64,000 nt of DNA from Paenibacillus sp. SY21-1 (GCF_005222705.1 NZ_STGF01000011.1:1-64000); one strand, 5' to 3'; counted from the first letter of the stretch, positions 1 to 9,937 are shown. The notes: generated by a model not told the origin, from the sequence alone. Made by a program: numbers and translations.

Positions 1-40
1 GTACCGCTTCTTCTTTGAACGTTTTGTCGTATTGATTCAT
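1..40 (-). CDS. IS3-family transposase OrfA, N-terminus only (partial)
   Basis: The minus strand reads ATG at 40-38 and then MNQYDKTFKEEAV before running off the window. This opening (YDKxFKEEAV) is typical of the helix-turn-helix OrfA protein of IS3-family elements, which binds the element ends. A GAGGGG ribosome site lies about 12 bases upstream. Only 13 residues are visible, so intactness cannot be judged. Confidence 0.6.
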   Translation of the reverse strand, partial: MNQYDKTFKEEAV

Positions 41-119
41 TGTCTCTCGTCCCCTCGTCTGCTTTCATTTTATTCCATACGAGGGTGTTTTTCGACTGCA
101 TCTTTATAGTAGCACTCCA
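1..119 (-). mobile_element. Left end of an IS3-type insertion sequence (partial)
   Basis: Read on the minus strand, an apparent insertion-sequence end begins near 119 (TGGAGTGCTACTATAAAG) and leads through a short AT-rich leader to a transposase orfA that leaves the window at position 1. Only 24 bases (120-143) separate this end from the first repeat of CRISPR array 1. That is shorter than the 33-35-nt spacers and unlike the leader of array 2. The boundary is inferred from the sequence style; the other end lies outside the window. Confidence 0.5.
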
Positions 120-143
120 TAAAGACCAATCTGAAGCTTTCAT

Positions 144-911
144 GTCGCACTCCGTACGGAGTGCGTGGATTGAAACTCATCGTACCATTTTCCGGTGATA
201 AAAAAGGGCAGTCGCACTCCGTACGGAGTGCGTGGATTGAAACCAAAAGTAATCCCAAAACCCCTTGTCGCCCAATGTGTCGCACTCCGTACGGAGTGCG
301 TGGATTGAAACATCGGTTATAAACCGAATGGCGGTATACGTCCCCGTCGCACTCCGTACGGAGTGCGTGGATTGAAACCGTTCGCAATATGAAGTACAGC
401 ACCTATAGCCCTGGTCGCACTCCGTACGGAGTGCGTGGATTGAAACTTCCACAGTAGTATTATTAAGTAATAGTAGTAAGTCTCACTCCGTACGGAGTGC
501 GTGGATTGAAACCAAAGACATTAAAGCTGTCTTCGCCGGTGTAGAGTCGCACTCCGTACGGAGTGCGTGGATTGAAACTTGCCCCATTTCCGCACCGACA
601 CATTTTGCAAAGTCGCACTCCGTACGGAGTGCGTGGATTGAAACTTTCACTTGCAGGTGCTTCAAGACTTGAAAGCCGGTCGCACTCCGTACGGAGTGCG
701 TGGATTGAAACAACACCTGTACTGCCACGAGGAAGCGATGGAAGAGTCGCACTCCGTACGGAGTGCGTGGATTGAAACAGGTGCAACTAACCGTCCACAA
801 GGCCATTGGCGGGTCGCACTCCGTACGGAGTGCGTGGATTGAAGTTTTTGCAGCAGTTGATCACGATACTGAAGGGTTGTCGCACTCCGTACGAAGTGCT
901 TAGATTGAAAC
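144..911 (+). CRISPR. CRISPR array 1, type I-C, 12 repeats
   Basis: There are twelve 33-nt repeats at a 66-68-nt period, with 11 spacers of 33-35 nt. Repeats start at 144, 211, 279, 346, 414, 480, 546, 612, 679, 746, 813 and 879. The repeat begins GTCGCACTCC, contains the perfect 20-bp palindrome CGCACTCCGTACGGAGTGCG and ends GTGGATTGAAAC, the usual type I-C 3' handle. Repeat 6 has one change (GTCT). The last two are degenerate: 813 ends ATTGAAG, and 879 carries GAAGTGCTTAG. Degeneracy on the right puts the leader end on the left, where the first repeat is preceded by an apparent IS3-type end rather than a leader. Transcription is inferred left to right. Confidence 0.97.
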
Positions 912-970
912 AACCTGAGAGATTACATGGATAAACAGCACAGCCGTCGCATTCTGAAAATATCTCTAAG

Positions 971-1448
971 AATGACTATATCTTCGGTCATCTGTTCGGC
1001 GCCATCGTTATTCTGTTCGGCGGTTCCCGAAAATGGTTCTGTCTGCCCTTATCCATGAATGTACAAGACAGCATTCAAACTATTCTGAAATGGAACAGGA
1101 TGAGTAATGAGTCTGAGTCGCCTTCGCATGTCGTTCAGATGATTGAGCAAGGCTTCGCAGCAGCCGAAGCGTTTGGTCATACGTCGCTTTTGCTGGACCA
1201 CAGCTTTTCGTCACTCCTTGTTTGAAAGCGGATACAGGTCTGCTAATTGGATTCCGAGACCCGGATGCATGGTGATCAAAGCACGATCCAATGTGATCAT
1301 CTAAGAACGTCCTAATGCCAAGAAGTCTAGTCGTGGGCGTCCACCCAAGAACGTCAAGGCGCTCAAACTCAAGGCGTTGTTTAAGACCCGCGCCGCTGAT
1401 TTTCAAACGGTCACCATTTCCCTTTACGGCAAAGAGGGGAAGATTTAA
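971..1448 (+). pseudogene. Decayed DDE transposase
   Basis: Three reading-frame segments resemble the middle and end of a DDE-type transposase. The first runs from 971 through GHLFGAIVILFGGSRKWFC and on through a HVVQMIEQGF stretch to about 1200. After a frame change and a stop comes MVIKARSNVII, then past another stop KSSRGRPPKNVKAL, then FQTVTISLYGKEGK and a stop at 1446-1448. The RGRPPK and LYGKE patterns are known from IS4/IS1182-like transposases; the exact family is not resolved. The frame breaks show it is dead. The stretch from 912 to 970 is the tail of the CRISPR array and holds no gene. Confidence 0.6.
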
Positions 1449-1535
1449 TTTCTCCGCTTGTATCTAACTCCAAATAGTTATGTAAATATGAATATAGCAC
1501 GATCATTCGTTTGTATTACTCTGAGAAATAGATAT

Positions 1536-1559
1536 AAAAAAAACTCCCAAAAAGGGAGC
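1536..1559 (-). terminator. Rho-independent terminator (minus strand)
   Basis: Read on the minus strand, CTCCC-TTTTT-GGGAG is followed by eight T. It sits directly after the stop of the 40-codon reading frame at 1561-1683. Confidence 0.6.
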
Positions 1560-1560
1560 T

Positions 1561-1683
1561 TTAAGGATAACTGATTCTAATTTCACCGCTTTTAACTTTT
1601 CGTCTATACTCACGCATTGCTTCAATCGATTCTTGCGAAAGACCGTCCGATGGGCCCGCGAGTATGCCAGTTGGATCAATCAT
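1561..1683 (-). CDS. Small unknown protein or C-terminal gene remnant, 40 aa
   Basis: The minus-strand frame runs from ATG 1683 to TAA 1561 and contains GLSQESIEAMREYRRKVKSG. It looks like a genuine charged C-terminal helix and is followed immediately by a terminator, which argues that it was once transcribed. No clear ribosome site precedes the ATG. It may be the surviving tail of a longer gene, because upstream codons in other frames also look partly coding. Not recognised. The rest of 1684-2020 shows no gene. Confidence 0.3.
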   Translation of the reverse strand: MIDPTGILAGPSDGLSQESIEAMREYRRKVKSGEIRISYP

Positions 1684-2022
1684 GCGTCTGCTTCTTCTGC
1701 TTCGTCCGGTTAAAACAATGGACGTGCGACCTGAAGTTTACGAAAGCCCGGATGATTCACAAGTTTTGTTATAACATCACGCCCTTTACTTATAGTTATA
1801 ACCCATATGGTTTGTAACAACACCATCAATGCCTAAATCGCTACCAACCAGCCATCACTTCGCCTCATATATATAAGTATTAGAGTTAAAGCTGTTCAGC
1901 CTGCATCTCTTTTTTTGAGGTGGAGGCTATTTTATGTTCACCATGCGCAATAAAAAGGAAGAAACAGTCGGTTTTACACAAAATTTAAGTGGAAATGAAG
2001 GGATATGTTGGATGTTGTCGAA

Positions 2023-2051
2023 TTTGTGTTCTATAGCTTTGTACCTATAAT
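2023..2051 (+). promoter_or_regulatory. Candidate cas promoter
   Basis: TTGTGT (2023-2028) and a perfect TATAAT (2046-2051) are separated by 17 bp, 29 bp before the cas3 ATG. The -35 matches consensus only in its first three bases. A GGGGGC ribosome site lies just before the cas3 start. Confidence 0.55.
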
Positions 2052-2080
2052 AGGGATTTAAAACCAGTTCAGGGGGCGCT

Positions 2081-4552
2081 ATGGACTATATTGCACATAT
2101 TCGGGAACATGATGGCAAAATTCAAACGGTTCATGAGCATTTGAAGGAGGTAAAGGAAGCCTGCGAGCAGCTTGGAGGCAAGATAGGTGCCGGCCATCTA
2201 GCGGGACTGGCGGGTTGGCTTCATGATCTAGGCAAAAATACGACGGCTTTCAAAAATTATATTCAGCTTGCAGTAGCGGCGGCGCAGCATGAGGATGCGA
2301 AGGCGCCGAAAAGAGGCTCAGTCGATCATTCGACCGCAGGCGGAAGACTAGTCTATCGCAAATATCATCAGAAAAGCACAAAAAATACCGAGAAGATGGC
2401 GGCAGAGTGGATCGCAAACTGTATTATTTCCCATCACCAAGGGCTGCGAGATTTTATTGATCCTGGTAAAACGTCACCATTTCTAAAAAGAGTGGATGAT
2501 GAGAAGGAAGCAGACATTGAGCAGGGCTATGAACAAGCGAATGCGGTATTCTTTGAGCAGAATAGCGAGGCCGAGCTGGATGCGTATTTTGCGAAGGCTG
2601 CTGCCGAGCTGGAACAGCTTATTGCGGTCATGCAGAAATATAAATTGCCCAGAATAACCTGCTCCTTGCTGATTAAGTATATTTTCAGCTGCCTGATTGA
2701 CGCGGACCGGACCAATTCGCGACAGTTTGAAGAGGAGGAGGCGGCAGAGCCAGCGGCGGATTATGGGCCATTTTTCAAGAGAAGCTATGAGGCTTTAATG
2801 AGGAAGTTGGACGAAATGGATGAGGCCGAGGACGCAGACCATAAGATTAATCGCCTGAGACGGGACATGTCGCTGCAATGTGATGCGTTCGCACTGCGTC
2901 CGTCAGGGATCTATACCTTATCGATTCCTACTGGGGGAGGCAAGACGCTGTCGAGTCTGCGTTACGCGCTAAAGCATGCGCTGGAGACAGGAAAGCAACG
3001 AATCATTTATATTGTGCCATACACAACAATTTTGGAACAAAATGCACAGGAAGTCAGGGATATTTTGCAGGAGCACGATATGATTTTGGAGCATCATTCC
3101 AATGTCATTGAGGAGCATGATCCGCCTGAAGATCCGGCCGAGGCCGAAGCTTATGATGTTCGGCGCAAGCAAATCAAATTGGCGCGAGATACGTGGGATC
3201 GCCCGATTATTTTTACAACGATGGTTCAGTTTCTGAATACGTTTTATGCAAAGGGAACGCGGAATGTAAGAAGGCTGCATCAGCTTTCGAATGCGGTCAT
3301 TATATTCGATGAGGTGCAGTCTGTACCAATTAAGTGTATTTCTTTGTTTAATGCGGCATTGAATTTTCTACATGCATTCGGACGCTCCAGCCTGCTGCTT
3401 TGTACGGCGACACAGCCTGCTCTGGACGGAGTGAAGCATCGGCTGCAATTGAAGGAAGATGCTGAAATGATCAAAAATCTTGATGAGGTGGGGCTGAGCT
3501 TCAAGCGGGTGGAGGTTGTGGATCGAACGACCCCGAGTGGCTGGAAGGCGGAGGAGTTGGCGGATTTTGTGCTGGATCGGTTGGATGAGATCGACAGTGC
3601 ACTGATCATTTTGAATACAAAGACGGCAGTACGCAAGCTGTTCGCTGAGCTGGAGGAGCGTCAGAGGTCAGGAGACTGCGATGCCAGATTGTTTCATCTC
3701 AGCACGAATATGTGCGCGGCTCATCGTAAGGATGTGCTTGAAAAGCTGAAGAATGCACTCGCCTCGGAAGAAAAGGAACGGGTCATTTGCGTCAGCACGC
3801 AGCTTATTGAAGCAGGTGTCAACATTAGCTTTGGATGCGTCGTCCGTTCTCTTGCAGGACTTGACTCCATTGCGCAAGCTGCGGGCAGGTGCAACCGCCA
3901 TGGGAAGGATGCCATTCGGCATGTTTATGTTATGAAGTCTGCGGATGAGGTACTGACGCATTTGAAGGAAATTAGCATCGGGGCGGATCAGACGCAGCGC
4001 ATATTGGACGATATGAAGGAAGATCCGAAGCTGTATGGGGGAGAGCTGCTGTCGAAGGCGGCAATGCAGGCTTATTTTAGCTACTACTATGCCTTGATTA
4101 AAGATAAGATGCAGTACCATGTGGAGAAGCTTGATGATAATATTTTTGAGCTGCTGGAGATAAATAAAAATTTTGCTGCGGGATACAAAGGGAGGCACGG
4201 GCAGCTGCCCGATCTGGTCAGCTTTTCGGCACTCGCTACGGCGGAGCAGCATTTTGAAGTCATTAGCAATTCGTCGCGAACGGTGCTTGCTCCTTATGGG
4301 GAGGAAGGGGAGAGGCTGATTTTGGATTTAAATGGCGAGCTTAAAGCGGGAGAACTGAGCAAGCTGCTGCGCCAGCTCCAGCCTTACGTCGTCAATATTT
4401 ATGAGCATGAGTTTAGGAAGCTTGAAAAAAATGGCGATATTCAGTATTTGCTGCATGGCGAGGTGCTTGCTTTGCGGGAAAATGCTTATTCTAAGCAGTT
4501 TGGCGTAGAGACGGATGGCGAAGGTGAAATGGCGCCAGCGATTTTTGGGTGA
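2081..4552 (+). CDS. cas3: CRISPR-associated helicase/nuclease Cas3 (type I-C)
   Basis: This 823-aa protein is the DNA-degrading effector recruited by type I Cascade; it unwinds and nicks target DNA. An N-terminal HD nuclease domain shows H18, the paired H48-D49 (GWLHDLGK) and a downstream SHHQG. The helicase follows, with Walker A PTGGGKT (283-289), the DEVQ box at 410-413, motif III CTATQ and motif VI AAGRCNRHG. Length and domain order fit the usual fused HD-helicase Cas3. It is the first gene of the cas locus. A 113-bp gap containing a stem-loop separates it from cas5c, so its dosage may be set apart from the Cascade genes. Confidence 0.96.
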   Translation: MDYIAHIREHDGKIQTVHEHLKEVKEACEQLGGKIGAGHLAGLAGWLHDLGKNTTAFKNYIQLAVAAAQHEDAKAPKRGSVDHSTAGGRLVYRKYHQKSTKNTEKMAAEWIANCIISHHQGLRDFIDPGKTSPFLKRVDDEKEADIEQGYEQANAVFFEQNSEAELDAYFAKAAAELEQLIAVMQKYKLPRITCSLLIKYIFSCLIDADRTNSRQFEEEEAAEPAADYGPFFKRSYEALMRKLDEMDEAEDADHKINRLRRDMSLQCDAFALRPSGIYTLSIPTGGGKTLSSLRYALKHALETGKQRIIYIVPYTTILEQNAQEVRDILQEHDMILEHHSNVIEEHDPPEDPAEAEAYDVRRKQIKLARDTWDRPIIFTTMVQFLNTFYAKGTRNVRRLHQLSNAVIIFDEVQSVPIKCISLFNAALNFLHAFGRSSLLLCTATQPALDGVKHRLQLKEDAEMIKNLDEVGLSFKRVEVVDRTTPSGWKAEELADFVLDRLDEIDSALIILNTKTAVRKLFAELEERQRSGDCDARLFHLSTNMCAAHRKDVLEKLKNALASEEKERVICVSTQLIEAGVNISFGCVVRSLAGLDSIAQAAGRCNRHGKDAIRHVYVMKSADEVLTHLKEISIGADQTQRILDDMKEDPKLYGGELLSKAAMQAYFSYYYALIKDKMQYHVEKLDDNIFELLEINKNFAAGYKGRHGQLPDLVSFSALATAEQHFEVISNSSRTVLAPYGEEGERLILDLNGELKAGELSKLLRQLQPYVVNIYEHEFRKLEKNGDIQYLLHGEVLALRENAYSKQFGVETDGEGEMAPAIFG

Positions 4553-4557
4553 AACAT

Positions 4558-4609
4558 TTAGGCTTCGTGAGGGCCATGAGCGATTCATAAAAAGTCTTCA
4601 CGAAGCTAA
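4558..4609 (+). terminator. Stem-loop between cas3 and cas5c
   Basis: TTAGGCTTCGTGA at 4558-4570 pairs with TCACGAAGCTAA at 4598-4609 (12 bp, one bulged G), followed by GATTTTACTAT. It could terminate or attenuate cas3 transcripts. TATACT hexamers at 4622 and 4627 could serve a separate promoter for cas5c onward, but no good -35 is visible. Confidence 0.45.
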
Positions 4610-4665
4610 GATTTTACTATATATACTATACTAATCTATTTAAAGCTAATAGAAAGGAGAACAAG

Positions 4666-5388
4666 ATGCGCAACCAAATTGAATTTGAAGTATACGGCAA
4701 CTATGCACTGTTCACCGACCCGTTGACCAAAATCGGCGGGGAAAAGTTCAGCTACCAGGTTCCCACTTATCAGGCTTTGAAAGGAATTGTGGAATCAGTC
4801 TACTGGAAGCCCACAATTATTTGGTATATCGACGAGGTTCGTATCATGAACGTCATTCAGACGGAGTCTAAGGGCATTCGTCCCATTGAATATAATGGCG
4901 GCAATACGCTTGCTTATTATACGTACTTGAAGGATGTGAAATATCGAGTCCGCGCCCATTTCGAGTTTAATCCCTATCGGGAGGATCTCGTTTATGACCA
5001 CAACGAGCATAAGCATCACAATATCGCCAAGCGGTCGGTTCAGTCGGGAGGGCGCAGAGATATTTTTCTGGGGACGCGTGAATGTCAGGGCTATGTGGAG
5101 CCTTGCGATTTTAACGAAGGAACGGGCTTTTATGACGAGGTGCCGGAAGTAGGCTTTGGCCATATGGTGCATGGCATCAGCTATCCAGATGAAACAGGTA
5201 GACCAGAGCGGGAAACAAGGCTGTGGACAGTCAAGATGGAGCATGGCATTATCCGCTTCATTCGCCCGGAAGAGTGCCTGCTGACTCGCAAGACAGGTGA
5301 AGGTATTGCAAAAGCTTTCGGTCCCGAGAACATGGAGTCTGTCGACCAACTGCATAATCAACTTTTTGCAGAGGGGGAGCATGCATGA
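4666..5388 (+). CDS. cas5c: Cas5c (Cas5d), pre-crRNA endonuclease and Cascade subunit
   Basis: This is a 240-aa RAMP protein. In type I-C, which has no Cas6, Cas5c cuts the precursor crRNA at each repeat and stays bound in Cascade. The residues reported as catalytic in the Bacillus halodurans enzyme (Y46, K116, H117) occur here at the same positions: Y46 in ESVYWKP and K116-H117 in HNEHKHH. The protein should therefore be active on the repeat hairpins of both arrays. The start has an AAAGGAGA site. The 3' end overlaps cas8c by an ATGA, implying coupled translation. Confidence 0.95.
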   Translation: MRNQIEFEVYGNYALFTDPLTKIGGEKFSYQVPTYQALKGIVESVYWKPTIIWYIDEVRIMNVIQTESKGIRPIEYNGGNTLAYYTYLKDVKYRVRAHFEFNPYREDLVYDHNEHKHHNIAKRSVQSGGRRDIFLGTRECQGYVEPCDFNEGTGFYDEVPEVGFGHMVHGISYPDETGRPERETRLWTVKMEHGIIRFIRPEECLLTRKTGEGIAKAFGPENMESVDQLHNQLFAEGEHA

Positions 5389-7322
5389 ACTGGCTCGCGA
5401 ATTTAAGCAATACCTATGATAACCATATGGATGCTATAGGGAAATTCGAGGTGAAAAAAAATGGCCGCGAATATGCGCTCATCCCGATTTCACATACGAC
5501 CCAAAGTGCGCATATCGAGGTGAGATTGAACGGGAAGGGCGAATTTCTAAGAGCGAAAGTGATTGAGAAGGAAGAAGGTAACACCATTATTCCTTGCACC
5601 GAGGCTGCGGCCAGCCGGACAAGCGCACCGGTTCCCTATCCCTTGTTTGACAAGCTTATGTATGTCGCTGGCGACTATGAGCAATATGTTGGCGAGGTGA
5701 AGAAGTATACGCCCCATGCAGATTATTTGGAGCAGCTGCGTGCATGGTGTACATCGGCTCATTCCCATCGCAAGGTGGAAAGTGTGTATCGATATGTGCA
5801 GAAAGGCATGCTGATAGCGGATTTAGTAGAGCATGAAGTGCTATGGACAGACAAGCAGGACAAGCTGCTGGAAAAATGGGCGCCTACTGAAGGCGATGAG
5901 AGCCGGGATAAGCCTGCGATTTTCAAAGTAATTGCTTCCGACCAAAGCTCGGCTTTTGTACGATTCGCCGTGGAGATAACAGGTGATAACGAGCCAAGGT
6001 TGTGGCGGGATCGCGAGGTTCAGCAGTCTTTCATTGATTTTTATAATGAACAGCTTGCAGAGACGGACTTATGTTATGTGACAGGCGAGCAGCTCCCTTA
6101 TGCGGACAAGCATGCTTCGAAAATTCGTAACTCCGGTGATAAAACGAAGCTGATTTCAGCCAATGATTCAAGCGGCTTCACCTTTCGTGGGCGGTTTCGT
6201 ACGAGTCGTGATGCGGCCGCTGTCAGCTATGTGGTATCGCAGAAGGCGCATAACGCACTGAAATGGTTGATTGATCGGCAATCCTTCACTCTCGACGGTA
6301 AAGTGTTTCTCGTGTGGGGACCTGATCGGCTTGAGGTGCTAGACCCGGCGGCGGATTTGTTCGACTATCTGAAGGATGAGGAAGGCGATGAACCGCAAGG
6401 CGGTAATTTGGCACATAGGGATCATGCGTTAGAAGTAAGAAAGGCGCTTAGCGGCTTCCGTTACGATGGCGAATATAAATCGAATGTCATTATAATGACG
6501 CTGGACGCTGCAACTCCAGGAAGGCTGTCTATTGTCTATTACCGCGATATGAACCGCGAGCTATTCATGAATCGGTTGCAGCAATGGCATGAATCCTGTT
6601 TTTGGCGTCATAGGTACCGGAAGAACGAAGCGGAGCAATATAGAGCTTTTACAGGTGCGCCAGCGACAAAGGATATTGCTTTCGCCGCTTATGGGCCGCG
6701 GGCCGGCGACAAAGTAGTGAAAGGGCTGCTGGAGCGGATGCTGCCCTGTATCGTGGATGGCCGTCCAATTCCAATAGACATCGTTCGTAGCGCAATCATC
6801 CGCGCCTCAAATCCTGTAGGGATGGAGCTATGGGAATGGGAGAAAACGCTGAGCATCGCCTGTGCGCTCGTTAATAAATCGAATAAGAAGGGGGTCTTCC
6901 AAGTGAGCCTAGATAAACAATCGGATGATCGAAATTATCTGTTTGGCAGAATGCTGGCAATTGCTGATGTGCTGGAGAGACGGGCATTAGGCAGAGAAGA
7001 GAAACGGGCATCGAATGCAGTCCGCTATATGAATGCTTTTGCTCAGCGTCCGGGGCGTACATGGACGATTATTCAATCCAATCTGCAGCCCTATCAGGCA
7101 CGAATGGGAACGGATGCGCGGTATTACAACAGCTTGCTTGATGAGGTGGGCGCGATGCTGAAGCCTGAGCATTTTACGGATGCTCCGCTTAGCGGCCTTT
7201 ATCTGCTTGGTTTCTACAGCCAGCGTCACGATCTGTATACGAGCAAAAAAGATAAAGGCAGCGACACCACGCAGGGGCAAGATAGCGAGCAAGAAAGCGA
7301 TCAGGACGACACAGAGGAATAG
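5385..7322 (+). CDS. cas8c: Cas8c (Csd1), Cascade large subunit
   Basis: This 645-aa protein is the type I-C large subunit, expected to recognise the PAM and bind target DNA beside Cas5c and Cas7. It is identified by its place between cas5c and cas7, by length, and by family-style segments such as [15 protein letters not shown] near the N-terminus and [17 protein letters not shown] segments near the C-terminus. The last 25 residues are a low-complexity acidic and polar tail ([12 protein letters not shown]), probably disordered. It starts in the ATGA shared with cas5c. There is no sign of truncation. Confidence 0.93.
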   Translation: MNWLANLSNTYDNHMDAIGKFEVKKNGREYALIPISHTTQSAHIEVRLNGKGEFLRAKVIEKEEGNTIIPCTEAAASRTSAPVPYPLFDKLMYVAGDYEQYVGEVKKYTPHADYLEQLRAWCTSAHSHRKVESVYRYVQKGMLIADLVEHEVLWTDKQDKLLEKWAPTEGDESRDKPAIFKVIASDQSSAFVRFAVEITGDNEPRLWRDREVQQSFIDFYNEQLAETDLCYVTGEQLPYADKHASKIRNSGDKTKLISANDSSGFTFRGRFRTSRDAAAVSYVVSQKAHNALKWLIDRQSFTLDGKVFLVWGPDRLEVLDPAADLFDYLKDEEGDEPQGGNLAHRDHALEVRKALSGFRYDGEYKSNVIIMTLDAATPGRLSIVYYRDMNRELFMNRLQQWHESCFWRHRYRKNEAEQYRAFTGAPATKDIAFAAYGPRAGDKVVKGLLERMLPCIVDGRPIPIDIVRSAIIRASNPVGMELWEWEKTLSIACALVNKSNKKGVFQVSLDKQSDDRNYLFGRMLAIADVLERRALGREEKRASNAVRYMNAFAQRPGRTWTIIQSNLQPYQARMGTDARYYNSLLDEVGAMLKPEHFTDAPLSGLYLLGFYSQRHDLYTSKKDKGSDTTQGQDSEQESDQDDTEE

Positions 7323-7376
7323 CCAGATATTTTCATTTTTCAAATCTACTAAATAATGATACAGGGAGCGATTTTA

Positions 7377-8255
7377 ATGAGCATACTTGACCATAAAATT
7401 GATTTTGCTGTTATTCTGTCCGTCCGAAATGCCAATCCGAATGGCGACCCATTAAATGGCAACCGTCCAAGGCAAACGTATGAAGGGCATGGCGAAATTT
7501 CCGATGTATGCCTAAAGCGCAAAATCCGCAACAGGCTGCAGGATATGGGCGAAGCGATTCTCGTACAGTCGGATGAGCGACGAGATGACGGGTTTCGCAG
7601 CATTAAAGAGCGTGTAGATGCGAATGCCGAGGTTCAAGAGTTTGCCAAGGGCAAAAAACAAAACAATGAGCTTTACGCGCAGGCGGCCTGCAAGTCGTGG
7701 ATAGATGTGCGCAGCTTCGGTCAGGTGTTTGCTTTTAGCGGGGCGGACGCTTCAACAGGCGTATCCGTGGGCGTGCGCGGACCCGTCTCGATCCATACAG
7801 CGCTGAGCGTCGAACCGATTGCCATTACAAGCACGCAAATTACGAAGAGTGTGAACTCGGTGACGGGCAAGGACCCGAACAAGAAGGGCTCGGACACAAT
7901 GGGAATGAAGCATAGAGTGGATTTTGGCGTGTATGTCATCTATGGCAGCATCAATACCCAATTGGCGGAGAAAACGGGTTTTACCAAGGCTGATGCGGAG
8001 AAGATTAAACAAGCACTCATTTCTCTTTTTGAAAATGATACCTCGTCCGCGCGGCCGGATGGCAGCATGGAGGTCCATAATCTTTACTGGTGGGAGCATC
8101 AGTCCAAGCTTGGACAATACTCCTCGGCGAAGGTACATCGCTCCTTGAAAATTCAATTGGAAGAAGGAAAAGTTGAAGGGAAATCAATCGACGACTACAC
8201 GTGGAAGATTCAACCTCTTGAGGGCTTGGAGCCTCAACGCTATGTGGGACAATAA
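7377..8255 (+). CDS. cas7: Cas7 (Csd2), Cascade backbone subunit
   Basis: The 292-aa protein is the repeated crRNA-binding backbone subunit of type I-C Cascade. The N-terminal SVRNANPNGDPLNGNRPR is the family hallmark, and a glycine-rich GVSVGVRGPVSIH segment follows at mid-length. The frame is open from 7356, but ATG 7377 (MSILDHK) is preferred because it follows an AGGGAG site at good spacing and matches the usual family N-terminus. The last 14 bases overlap cas4. Confidence 0.95.
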   Translation: MSILDHKIDFAVILSVRNANPNGDPLNGNRPRQTYEGHGEISDVCLKRKIRNRLQDMGEAILVQSDERRDDGFRSIKERVDANAEVQEFAKGKKQNNELYAQAACKSWIDVRSFGQVFAFSGADASTGVSVGVRGPVSIHTALSVEPIAITSTQITKSVNSVTGKDPNKKGSDTMGMKHRVDFGVYVIYGSINTQLAEKTGFTKADAEKIKQALISLFENDTSSARPDGSMEVHNLYWWEHQSKLGQYSSAKVHRSLKIQLEEGKVEGKSIDDYTWKIQPLEGLEPQRYVGQ

Positions 8256-8901
8256 CGAAGAAGATTTTTTAATGCTTTCTGGCATTCAGCATTTCAACTT
8301 TTGTCGAAGGCAATGGGCGCTTATCCATATTGAGCAGCAATGGGAAGAAAATGTCCGCACGGTAGAGGGGGCGCATTTGCACCGTAAAGCCGACCAGCCG
8401 ATGCTGCGGGAGAAGCGAGGGGACAAGCTCATTGTCCGCGCCCTGCCCGTGCAGTCGCGAAGACTGGGTATTTCCGGTATTTGCGATGTCGTTGAGTTTG
8501 TTCGGGACAGCGCGGGTGTTCCATTGGCGGGGGAGGAAGGGCTTTACCTTCCCTATCCCGTGGAATACAAGCGGGGCAAGCCGAAGCGGAATGATTCCGA
8601 TCGCTCGCAATTAGTAGCTCAGCTCATTTGTCTGGAAGAGATGTTAATGTGCGAGCTGTCGATGGGCTATCTCTATTATGATGAAATCAAGCATCGTGTC
8701 GAGGTGCCGGTTACGGAAGCGGACAAAGCGAAGGTCAAGCAAAGTCTCGATGAGATGCGCCACTACTATGAGCGGAACCATACGCCGAGAGCGAAGACAG
8801 GACCACATTGTCAGAGTTGTTCATTGAATGTCGTATGTTTGCCGGAAATGCTGGAGCGAAAACCCGTTTCAAGCTTTATCGAAAGCAGGTTGGCCGAATG
8901 A
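8242..8901 (+). CDS. cas4: Cas4, spacer-acquisition exonuclease
   Basis: This 219-aa RecB-fold nuclease trims prespacers and helps select PAM-proximal ends together with Cas1-Cas2. C21 at the N-terminus and C190, C193 and C199 at the C-terminus form the expected iron-sulphur cluster ligands. The RecB-type metal site is visible as D82 (GICDVVEF) and E108/K110 (PVEYKRG). ATG 8242 is chosen, although the frame is open from 8173, because it gives the usual short N-terminus before LSGIQHF; this overlaps cas7 by 14 bases. Its stop overlaps the cas1 start in ATGA. Confidence 0.93.
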   Translation: MWDNNEEDFLMLSGIQHFNFCRRQWALIHIEQQWEENVRTVEGAHLHRKADQPMLREKRGDKLIVRALPVQSRRLGISGICDVVEFVRDSAGVPLAGEEGLYLPYPVEYKRGKPKRNDSDRSQLVAQLICLEEMLMCELSMGYLYYDEIKHRVEVPVTEADKAKVKQSLDEMRHYYERNHTPRAKTGPHCQSCSLNVVCLPEMLERKPVSSFIESRLAE

Positions 8902-9929
8902 AAAAGCTGCTTAACATACTTTATGTGACGATGCCGGATACATATTTATCGCTTGATGGCGAAAATATCGTGATTAAACGAGACGATGAAATTGCCGGGC
9001 GCTATCCGCTGCATAATTTGGAGGGAGTCTGCACCTTTGGGTATGCGGGGGTTAGTCCAGCGCTGATGGGGAAATGCGCAGCCAATAATATTGGTTTGAC
9101 TTTCATGACCCGCAATGGGCGATTTTTGGCCCGGGTTGTTGGAGAGGACAGAGGCAATGTCATATTGCGCAAAGAACAGTATCGGATTTCCGATGATGAG
9201 CGTCGAAGCGCGATGCTCGCCAAAAATATGATTTTGGGCAAAGTTTATAACAGCAAGTGGGTGGTTGAGCGTGCTTTGCGGGATCATGCGCTTCGTCTGG
9301 ATACCGAACGAATGAAGCAGGTCAGTGTTTCGCTATCGGAGACGATGAAGCTTATTCGCGGCGTAGAGCAGCTGGAGATTTTGCGCGGGCTGGAAGGGTC
9401 GGCTGCTGTGCAATACAATTCCGTGTTTGACCAGTTGATTTTGCAGCAAAAGGAGCAGTTCTTCTTCCATGGTCGCAATAAGCGGCCGCCTCTGGACAAT
9501 GTCAATGCGTTGCTTTCGTTTACCTACTCGCTGCTTACGAAAGATGTGACAGCCGCACTGGAGTCTGTGGGGCTTGATGCTTATGTTGGCTTCCTGCATC
9601 GTGATCGTCCGGGGCGGGTTTCGCTTGCGCTGGATATGATGGAGGAACTGCGGAGCGTATTTGCGGATCGAATGGTGTTGTACCTAATTAATAAGAAGGT
9701 CGTGAACGACAGCGGCTTCGTGAAAAAAGAAAATGGCGCCGTCATTATGGACGATGACACGAGGAAAGCGGTAATCAAGGCATGGCAGGAACGCAAGCAG
9801 GAGAAGATTACGCACCCCTATTTGAACGAAAAAATAGCCTGGGGACTTGTTCCCTACGCCCAAGCCTTATTGCTTGCGAGGCATATTCGTGGTGATTTGG
9901 ACGAATACCCGCCATTTTTCTGGAAGTAG
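8898..9929 (+). CDS. cas1: Cas1, CRISPR integrase
   Basis: The 343-aa integrase inserts new spacers at the leader end of an array, as a complex with Cas2. The catalytic region shows E166 (RGLEGSAA), H234 (FLHRDRPGR), D246 and E249 (SLALDMMEE), matching the conserved metal-binding set. The start is ATG 8898, inside the cas4 stop overlap; the upstream extension of the frame (8808-8897) lies within cas4. With cas4 and cas2 also intact, the adaptation module looks complete. Confidence 0.96.
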   Translation: MKKLLNILYVTMPDTYLSLDGENIVIKRDDEIAGRYPLHNLEGVCTFGYAGVSPALMGKCAANNIGLTFMTRNGRFLARVVGEDRGNVILRKEQYRISDDERRSAMLAKNMILGKVYNSKWVVERALRDHALRLDTERMKQVSVSLSETMKLIRGVEQLEILRGLEGSAAVQYNSVFDQLILQQKEQFFFHGRNKRPPLDNVNALLSFTYSLLTKDVTAALESVGLDAYVGFLHRDRPGRVSLALDMMEELRSVFADRMVLYLINKKVVNDSGFVKKENGAVIMDDDTRKAVIKAWQERKQEKITHPYLNEKIAWGLVPYAQALLLARHIRGDLDEYPPFFWK

Positions 9930-9937
9930 GTGAAGGT

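Noticed and set aside
70..913. Several open frames of 60-110 codons on both strands reading repeated TPYGVRGLK, SIHALRTECD or FQSTHSVRSAT
   Set aside because: They are translations of CRISPR repeats and spacers, not genes; the same applies to 10412-13073.
946..955. GTCGCATTCT, 67 bp after the last array 1 repeat, in phase with the array
   Set aside because: Only the first eight or so bases resemble a repeat before the sequence diverges; at most a worn-out thirteenth repeat.
1617..1817. 66-codon plus-strand frame
   Set aside because: No ribosome site, odd composition, and it overlaps the better supported minus-strand tail at 1561-1683.
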